Under the pieces are notes generated by a model that worked only from the letters and a program-made list of their open reading frames with translations, ran no database searches and was not told where the DNA came from. The position numbers and the translations under genes are program-made. A stretch of 64,000 bases of DNA from Roseovarius gaetbuli (lineage in GTDB: Bacteria; Pseudomonadota; Alphaproteobacteria; Rhodobacterales; Rhodobacteraceae). Shown one piece after another: positions 58,523 through 64,000 of the stretch (position 1 is its first letter; every line of letters begins with the position of its first letter). The stretch lies in contig NZ_FWFJ01000007.1 in the NCBI RefSeq assembly GCF_900172365.1, positions 1 through 64,000 of the forward strand, given 5' to 3'.

Positions 58523-59783
58523 GGTTATCGCTCCGGTCGCGAAGCCGCTTTTTTTCGCTCTCTAGCGGCAAGGCCAGATCGGCATACTCAAGCGCGCGCG
58601 CGGCCAGATCGCGCGCGGCACCGGCAAGCTCTGGTTCGGGCCCCTCTGCCAAGGTGCTGAGCGCGTCTTGCAGGCGTTCGGCCACCTCGATAAGGCCCGC
58701 CCCGTCGCGGGCGGTGCTGGCGAAGGTGTTCTCGATCAAGGCGCGCCGCGACACATCCGGTAGAAACAGCCGAGGAAACAGCGGCGTGTCGCTATCGGGG
58801 GTGCCATGCGCCCAGTCCAGCAACAGCTTTTCCTGCCGACAGATCACCGCAATCGCCGTGCCGGGATCGTTGATGCCCGGCGACAGCGCCCGTGATGCGG
58901 TTTCCGACAGCACCAGCAAGCCGTAAGAGGCATCCTGTTCAAAGGTGCGATAGCGCCCGATGGTCAGGCTTTTGGTGATCAGGGTTTCCGCCATCTCACC
59001 AAGCCCGGTGGCATGGCCGATCACTTGGCCTTTGATCACGTAGTCGCCGGGGCGCACGTAAAGATAGACCCGGATCTGATCGCTGGTCAGCTTGTCGCTT
59101 ATGGCGCGCAGGTCGATGAATTGCACATAGCCGGTGGCGCGCGAGGCGAGCGGCTCTGCCTCACTTGGCAAAACCATGTCGCGCGTCAAGCGCTGCGCCC
59201 CAAGCGAGGGCAGGCGGCGGGTCCGCATAAGACAGGCGCGGGTGATCTCTTCGGTCGAGGCAAGCGTGGCATCCATGCTTCCAAGATCGCTGAGGTGATG
59301 AATCCAGCGCAGCAGCGCCAGAATGACAAGCACCACCACCGCCACGGTAAAGCCAAGCACAAGAACGCTCGCGCCCTCGGGATAGAACCCGGCCTTGAAC
59401 AGGATCATCGCGCTGAGCGAATAGACAAACGCGCCGATAAAGGTGGCCAGAACCGTGTGCGTGGTGGTGTCGGCCAGCAAGATGCGATGCACCCGCGGTG
59501 TCGCCTGACCGGCGGCCGCATTATGCGCGGTCACCATGACGTTCAGCGAAAACGTACTTACCGCGAGCATGCCCGAGGCAAGGATCGTCAGGATCGGCAT
59601 GACCGAATTGGAGGTAAAGCGGTTCTGAAGGCCGATCGGGATATAGCTCTCAAACAGGATTGCGATGGCCGAGGCCAGCACCGCCAGCAAGGCCATGAGC
59701 GCGACCCTTATCCAGAGCTTACGGCTCATCCGCAAAAGGGTCATGCCGGTGGTTGAAAGAAGCTGAAGTTTCACGAGGATCAC
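58506..59783 (-). CDS. DUF2254 membrane protein
   Basis: 425 aa. Four transmembrane helices in the first 160 residues (about 26-48, 62-84, 108-130, 138-160), followed by a cytoplasmic domain of about 250 residues with RPGDYVIKGQVIGH, LSETASRALSPGINDPGTAIAVI and a helical end. The function is unknown; the family is common in proteobacteria. The start is likely GTG 59783 or GTG 59774. Confidence 0.82.
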   Translation of the reverse strand: MILVKLQLLSTTGMTLLRMSRKLWIRVALMALLAVLASAIAILFESYIPIGLQNRFTSNSVMPILTILASGMLAVSTFSLNVMVTAHNAAAGQATPRVHRILLADTTTHTVLATFIGAFVYSLSAMILFKAGFYPEGASVLVLGFTVAVVVLVILALLRWIHHLSDLGSMDATLASTEEITRACLMRTRRLPSLGAQRLTRDMVLPSEAEPLASRATGYVQFIDLRAISDKLTSDQIRVYLYVRPGDYVIKGQVIGHATGLGEMAETLITKSLTIGRYRTFEQDASYGLLVLSETASRALSPGINDPGTAIAVICRQEKLLLDWAHGTPDSDTPLFPRLFLPDVSRRALIENTFASTARDGAGLIEVAERLQDALSTLAEGPEPELAGAARDLAARALEYADLALPLESEKKRLRDRSDNPSPWP

Positions 59784-59837
59784 GCCCTTTTGGCACCAGT
59801 TTGGCGCGGGGCTGCGCCCGTGTCCATATCCTGTGGC

Positions 59838-60506
59838 TCAGGCGGTATCGCGGATCAGGCGGGCGTTCACGCGCTCAAGGTGATCGTCGGCAAGCCCGCG
59901 CTCGGCCGCACTCAGGATTTGGTGGCGCGGATAGCGCGGCGCGGCGCGATCATCAAGGATCGGGGCCTCCCAGCCGTGGGTGGTATCAAAAAAACGCGCC
60001 ACACCCTCGGGGCCAAACTCGCGGGCATAGCCCTGTACCACCACATCAAGATAGCTCAACAGGATCGGATGGGCGATGCTTGGCGTGCCATGTGCGCCCT
60101 CAGGGATGCTATAGACCGCGATCTCGGGGCGATGCGGCAAGCTGTGGGTGACCTGATCGTGTGCGGGCACGCGGGCATAGGCCGCCTCGCGCAGATCAAG
60201 CGCGGGCCAATCGGCCCCCGGCACCGCCGCGATCAGCCCGTCGATGGTGCTGGCGGGGTCGGGCACAACCGTCAAAAAGGCCACCGGGCGCAGCTCTGTA
60301 GGCCTCCAGACCCGCCGCCAGCCGCGAAGCTTCGCGGGATGGGCCGCATCGAACACATGGGTGTCGCGGTTCACGAGGCTGCCGTAGCCAAAGAAATATG
60401 CATCGCTAAGTGAGGGTATAACGTGCCCCTTTTGATCTGAATCATGGTCGCGGTGGAGTTTGCAGGCAAAGTTGGCAACATTCAAGCAAGGGGGCGGTTT
60501 CGCCAT
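59838..60506 (-). CDS. Gamma-glutamylcyclotransferase-like (GGCT/AIG2-fold) protein
   Basis: FFGYGSLVNRDTH is the nucleotide-free YGSL loop of the GGCT fold. RGWRRVWRPTEL and later PGADWPALDLREAAYARVP also fit; a Glu in the latter region may be catalytic. The real start is unclear: conserved sequence begins near 60417, where AAAAGGGG is followed by no ATG, GTG or TTG at the right distance. The nearest in-frame starts are TTG 60485 and ATG 60506, the latter overlapping the nsrR ATG on the other strand. I give the longest ATG version. Confidence 0.65.
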   Translation of the reverse strand: MAKPPPCLNVANFACKLHRDHDSDQKGHVIPSLSDAYFFGYGSLVNRDTHVFDAAHPAKLRGWRRVWRPTELRPVAFLTVVPDPASTIDGLIAAVPGADWPALDLREAAYARVPAHDQVTHSLPHRPEIAVYSIPEGAHGTPSIAHPILLSYLDVVVQGYAREFGPEGVARFFDTTHGWEAPILDDRAAPRYPRHQILSAAERGLADDHLERVNARLIRDTA

Positions 60507-60951
60507 GCGGGTCACCAAACGTGCAAATATCGCCATCAGGCTGCTGATGTTCTGTGGTGCCAATCCGGGTCGGATGGTAACCAAATCCGAGATCGCGGAA
60601 CGCTGTAATACGTCGGAAAGTCATCTGGCGCAGGTGATCAACAAGCTGGCCCAGCTTGGGTTTTTACATACGCAGCGCGGGCGGCACGGCGGCGTCATGC
60701 TTGGCCGTGCCATGAGCGCGATCACCGTCGGCGAGGTGTTTCGCGCGATTGAGGCCAATACGCCGGTGGCGGAATGTTTTGCCGATGTCGACAATACCTG
60801 CCCGCTGGTCGATGCCTGTCGGCTCCGTCTGGCGCTGGCCGATGCGGTCGAGGCATTCTATGCCCACCTTGACGAGATCACGCTTGAGGCGCTGGTCTGT
60901 AACAACGAGGCACTGTTCACATTGTTTTCAACACCGCCCTGCCTGAAATAG
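60505..60951 (+). CDS. nsrR: Rrf2-family nitric oxide sensor NsrR
   Basis: 148 aa. HTH in RANIAIRLLMFCGANPGRMVTKSEIAERCNTSESHLAQVINKL. Three cysteines arranged C-x7-C-x5-C (ECFADVDNTCPLVDAC) bind an Fe-S cluster, the NsrR pattern. The family represses NO-stress genes until NO hits the cluster. The targets are not obvious here; it is divergent from the GGCT-like gene. IscR has a different Cys spacing. Confidence 0.82.
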   Translation: MRVTKRANIAIRLLMFCGANPGRMVTKSEIAERCNTSESHLAQVINKLAQLGFLHTQRGRHGGVMLGRAMSAITVGEVFRAIEANTPVAECFADVDNTCPLVDACRLRLALADAVEAFYAHLDEITLEALVCNNEALFTLFSTPPCLK

Positions 60952-60989
60952 GCTTGAAGCGGCTCAAACAGTATACTAACGTACACGCA

Positions 60990-61155
60990 GATCGGATAGG
61001 GAGAACTGGCTTTGCCAGTGCCGAAGGAGCAACCGCCCCGGAAACTCTCAGGCGCAAGGACCTGTCCGACGACAAGAGACTCTGGAGAGATCCCGGATAT
61101 ATGCCGGGGCGCCGAAGGGATAGCGATCTCAGGCAAAAGGACAGAGGGGGCATCG
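60990..61155 (+). ncRNA. Tandem glycine riboswitch
   Basis: Aptamer I (about 60992-61069) contains GGATAGGGAGA, GCCGAAGGAGCAA, CTCTCAGGCGCAAGGAC and closes by TCGGA/TCCGA. Aptamer II (about 61078-61148) contains GGAGAG, GCGCCGAAGGGATAGC, ATCTCAGGCAAAAGGACAGAGG and closes by CTCTG/CAGAG. These are the standard conserved segments of the cooperative glycine riboswitch. It lies in the leader of gcvT, so glycine would turn on the cleavage operon. Confidence 0.95.
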
Positions 61156-61240
61156 TGACGCGGCTTTCAGGGCCAATGCGTCGTAACGGTGCCGGTGTGA
61201 TCATCTGATTATCCGGGCCCAAAGGTAAGGGAGGATGCAG

Positions 61241-62365
61241 ATGGCCGATTTGCTCACAACGCCACTGAACGCACTGCACAGGGAACTGGGCGCCAAGATG
61301 GTGCCCTTTGCCGGCTATGACATGCCGGTGCAATACCCGGCGGGCGTGATGAAGGAACATTTGCATTGCCGCGCCAAGGCCGGGCTTTTCGACGTGAGCC
61401 ACATGGGGCAGGTGATCCTGCGCGCGCCGGGCGGTTATGCACAGACCGCGACCGAAATGGAAGCGCTTGTGCCGGTTGACCTTATAGGACTTGGCGAGAT
61501 GCGCCAGCGCTATGGGTTTTTCACCAATGACGAGGGCGGCATTCTGGACGATTTGATGCTGGCCAATCGCGGCGATCACATGTTTGTGGTGGTCAATGCC
61601 GCTTGCAAGGTGGGCGATATCGCCCATATGCGTGCAGGCCTGCCCGGCTGCGAGGTCGAGGAAATCACCGACCGCGCGCTTTTGGCGCTGCAAGGCCCGG
61701 CCGCCGAGGCGGTGCTTGAGGGCATGGTGCCCGGCGTCGCGGCGACGCGGTTCATGGATGTGGGCATTTTCGCCTCGGAATTCGGCGAGCTGTGGATTTC
61801 ACGTTCGGGTTATACCGGCGAGGATGGCTATGAGATTTCGGTGACTGAAGCCGAGACCGAGGCCCTTGCGCGCGCTTTGCTGGCGCATGATGACGTAGAG
61901 CCCATCGGCCTTGGCGCGCGCGACAGCCTGCGCCTTGAAGCGGGGCTTTGCCTGTATGGCCATGACATCGACGAGACCACGAGCCCGGTCGAGGCAAGCC
62001 TGATCTGGGCAATCCAGAAGGCACGCCGCGCGGGCGGCGCGCGCGAGGGCGGTTTTCCCGGCGCAGAGCGCATCCTTGACGAGATGGTCAATGGCGCTGC
62101 GCGTGCGCGCGTCGGATTGCGCCCCGAAGGGCGTGCGCCGATGCGCGAGGGCACGCCGCTTTTCGCGGCTGCGGAGGGCGGCGAGCCGGTGGGGCAGGTC
62201 ACCTCGGGGGCTTACGGGCCGACGATCGAGGCACCGATGTCGATGGGATATCTGCCCAAGCCCTTGGCAACCGAGGGCACGGTCATTTACGGAGAAGTGC
62301 GCGGCAAGCGCATGCCGGTCAAAGTGGCGAAACTGCCGTTTACACCTGCCAATTTCAAACGCTGA
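61241..62365 (+). CDS. gcvT: Glycine cleavage system T protein (aminomethyltransferase)
   Basis: 374 aa. Transfers the methylene group from the aminomethylated H-protein to THF, releasing ammonia. [40 protein letters not shown] and [20 protein letters not shown] are GcvT motifs. ATG 61241 (MADLLTTPL) has GGGAGG six bases before it; the upstream in-frame ATG 61235 is too near. It is the first gene of the gcv operon behind the riboswitch. Confidence 0.95.
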   Translation: MADLLTTPLNALHRELGAKMVPFAGYDMPVQYPAGVMKEHLHCRAKAGLFDVSHMGQVILRAPGGYAQTATEMEALVPVDLIGLGEMRQRYGFFTNDEGGILDDLMLANRGDHMFVVVNAACKVGDIAHMRAGLPGCEVEEITDRALLALQGPAAEAVLEGMVPGVAATRFMDVGIFASEFGELWISRSGYTGEDGYEISVTEAETEALARALLAHDDVEPIGLGARDSLRLEAGLCLYGHDIDETTSPVEASLIWAIQKARRAGGAREGGFPGAERILDEMVNGAARARVGLRPEGRAPMREGTPLFAAAEGGEPVGQVTSGAYGPTIEAPMSMGYLPKPLATEGTVIYGEVRGKRMPVKVAKLPFTPANFKR

Positions 62366-62385
62366 ACATCATCAGGGAGAAGAGC

Positions 62386-62745
62386 ATGAAATTTACTGAA
62401 GAACACGAATGGCTGCGCGTTGAAGACGACCTTGTGGTGGTCGGAATCACCGAGCATGCCAGCGAACAGCTTGGCGATGTCGTCTTTGTCGAGCTGCCCG
62501 AGATCGGCACCCAGGTGACCAAGGATGACGAGGTGGTCGTGATCGAAAGCGTCAAGGCCGCAAGCGATATCCTGGCCCCGATTGACGGCGAGGTTGTCGA
62601 GGTCAACGAGGCGCTGGCCGACACGCCCGGCAAGGTCAATGACGACCCGACCGGTGATGGCTGGTTCTTCAAGATCAAGGCGAGCGACCTTGGCCAGATG
62701 GACGAGTACATGGATGAGACCGCCTATCAGGATTACATCAGCTAG
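62386..62745 (+). CDS. gcvH: Glycine cleavage system H protein
   Basis: 119 aa, lipoyl carrier. [16 protein letters not shown] holds the Lys that is lipoylated. Twenty bases separate it from gcvT, with GGGAGAAG before the ATG. Confidence 0.97.
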   Translation: MKFTEEHEWLRVEDDLVVVGITEHASEQLGDVVFVELPEIGTQVTKDDEVVVIESVKAASDILAPIDGEVVEVNEALADTPGKVNDDPTGDGWFFKIKASDLGQMDEYMDETAYQDYIS

Positions 62746-62861
62746 CGTCTGATCGCGCAGTGCGGGACGCGCGCCGCGCGGGAGTATTTTTGGAACGATG
62801 AAAGCCGGGGCGCTGGGCCATGATGGTCCGGCATCTCGCGCCTGTCAGAGGGAGATCTGGG

Positions 62862-64000
62862 ATGCCTTTCAAGCCAACAGACTATTTGCCGTATGATTTT
62901 GCCAACCGGCGCCATATCGGCCCGTCGCCCAAGGAAATGGGTGAGATGCTGGAGCGTCTTGACGTGCCCAGCCTTGAGGCGCTTATTGATGAAACCGTGC
63001 CCAAGTTGATCCGGCAGGAGGCGCCGCTTGATTTCGGCAAGCCCAAATCCGAAAGCGAGTTGCTGCATCACATGTGGCAGACCGCCTCGAAGAACAAGGT
63101 TCTGACTTCTCTCATCGGGCAGGGCTATCACGGGACGGTTACGCCGCCCGCGATCCAGCGCAACATCTTTGAAAACCCCGCCTGGTACACGGCCTATACC
63201 CCCTATCAGCCGGAAATCAGCCAGGGGCGGCTTGAGGCCCTGTTGAACTTTCAGACCATGGTCAGCGATCTGACCGGGCTTGAGATTGCCAATGCCTCGC
63301 TTCTGGACGAGGCGACGGCGGCGGCCGAGGCGATGACCATGGCGCAGCGTGTCGCCAAATCCAAGGCGCGCGCGTTTTTTGTCGATGAAAATTGCCATCC
63401 GCAGAATATCGCCGTGATGCAGACCCGCGCCGCGCCGCTTGATATCGAGATCATTGTCGGCGCGCCCGACGATCTTGAGGCCGACAGGGTCTTTGGCGCG
63501 ATTTTCCAGTATCCCGGCACCCATGGTGCCCTGCGCGATTTCACCCCCGAGATCGCGGCGCTGCATGCGCAAAACGCCATTGGCATCGTGATTGCCGATC
63601 CGCTGGCGCTTACCCTGTTGAAAGAGCCCGGCGCGATGGGCGCCGATATCGCCGTCGGCAGCACGCAGCGCTTTGGTGTGCCGGTGGGCTATGGCGGCCC
63701 GCATGCCGCCTATATGGCGACCAAGGATGCCTATAAACGCGCGCTTCCGGGGCGGATTGTCGGCGTGTCGGTCGACAGCCATGGCAACCGCGCCTATCGC
63801 CTTAGCCTGCAAACCCGCGAACAGCATATCCGCCGCGAAAAGGCCACCAGCAACGTTTGCACCGCGCAGGCGCTTTTGGCGGTCATGGCGTCGATGTATG
63901 CGGTGTTTCACGGCCCCGAGGGCCTTCGGGCGATTGCCGAGCGCATTCACCGCAAGACCGTGCGTCTGGCCAAGGGGCTTGAGGCTGCGGGATTTCATGT
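62862..64000 (+). CDS. gcvP: Glycine dehydrogenase (decarboxylating, P protein), 5' part
   Basis: The first 379 codons of GcvP, running off the window. [57 protein letters not shown] and [15 protein letters not shown] are typical. The PLP lysine is in the missing second half. It is about 115 bases after gcvH in the same operon, AGGGAGAT preceding the ATG. Confidence 0.95.
   Translation, partial: MPFKPTDYLPYDFANRRHIGPSPKEMGEMLERLDVPSLEALIDETVPKLIRQEAPLDFGKPKSESELLHHMWQTASKNKVLTSLIGQGYHGTVTPPAIQRNIFENPAWYTAYTPYQPEISQGRLEALLNFQTMVSDLTGLEIANASLLDEATAAAEAMTMAQRVAKSKARAFFVDENCHPQNIAVMQTRAAPLDIEIIVGAPDDLEADRVFGAIFQYPGTHGALRDFTPEIAALHAQNAIGIVIADPLALTLLKEPGAMGADIAVGSTQRFGVPVGYGGPHAAYMATKDAYKRALPGRIVGVSVDSHGNRAYRLSLQTREQHIRREKATSNVCTAQALLAVMASMYAVFHGPEGLRAIAERIHRKTVRLAKGLEAAGFH

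Overview
The window is about 64 kb of a G+C-rich alphaproteobacterial chromosome (or chromid), most likely from the Roseobacter group of the Rhodobacteraceae. Supporting this are the protein families and their order: a formate dehydrogenase locus with DUF3305, DUF3306 and TorD-like genes, and znuABC with zur. Other pointers are DUF6494, DUF6505 and DUF983 proteins, a candidate Iron-Rhodo-box, a tandem glycine riboswitch before gcvTHP, and short A/T-rich elements after genes. No rRNA, tRNA, CRISPR array, replication origin or prophage was seen. The only mobile element is the edge of an IS110-family insertion sequence at base 1.

Layout. Bases 1-300: 5' part of an IS110-type transposase with its structured noncoding end. 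0.4-16.5 kb: housekeeping and metabolic genes (valS, zntB, Lrp regulator with a type III PLP decarboxylase, a lone CoxL-like molybdenum hydroxylase subunit, DUF2235 hydrolase, thioesterase, metF/metR, XRE regulator, DUF2061 with a desaturase, EamA transporter, NUDIX, DUF983). 16.7-18.9 kb: a compact EF-hand/His-rich protein, ECF sigma factor, membrane anti-sigma candidate and CnrX/Spy-like sensor locus. 19-33 kb: a formate dehydrogenase region. On the minus strand lie DUF6505, a lipoate-ligase-like protein, Mrp/ApbC, DUF6494 and a multi-cluster ferredoxin. On the plus strand lie a c-type cytochrome, DUF3305, DUF3306, a TorD-like chaperone, a Tat mini-protein, fdhA, fdhB, fdhC and a WD40-cytochrome c fusion.

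33-36.5 kb: a 45-residue secreted peptide, an NtrC-like regulator that lacks GAFTGA, two tandem 64-bp repeats, and a convergent sensor kinase. 36.6-40.8 kb: metal homeostasis, with an iron-binding protein behind two operator-like dyads, and zur-znuC-znuB divergent from znuA across two Zur-box-like dyads. 41-50 kb: acyl-CoA synthetase, cupin, TetR with a quinone reductase, a DUF1772 protein, leuA with a leucine-codon leader peptide, SDR, FeS photolyase and an 18-repeat MORN protein. 50.7-60.9 kb: nadE, a hybrid kinase with a small secreted neighbour, esterase, Tat-exported metallo-beta-lactamase-fold protein, gltX, DUF2254, GGCT-like protein and NsrR. 61-64 kb: the glycine cleavage operon, with gcvP running off the end.

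The most unusual things seen are: (i) a perfect 18-bp hairpin whose 15-nt loop reads GGGTGGGTGGGTGGG on the minus strand; (ii) the GAFTGA-less regulator translationally coupled to a tiny exported peptide and a WD40-cytochrome c protein beside formate dehydrogenase; (iii) a leucine-rich leader peptide and nested hairpins before leuA; (iv) an A/T-rich insertion inside valS; (v) a MORN array whose two-repeat periodicity slips once.
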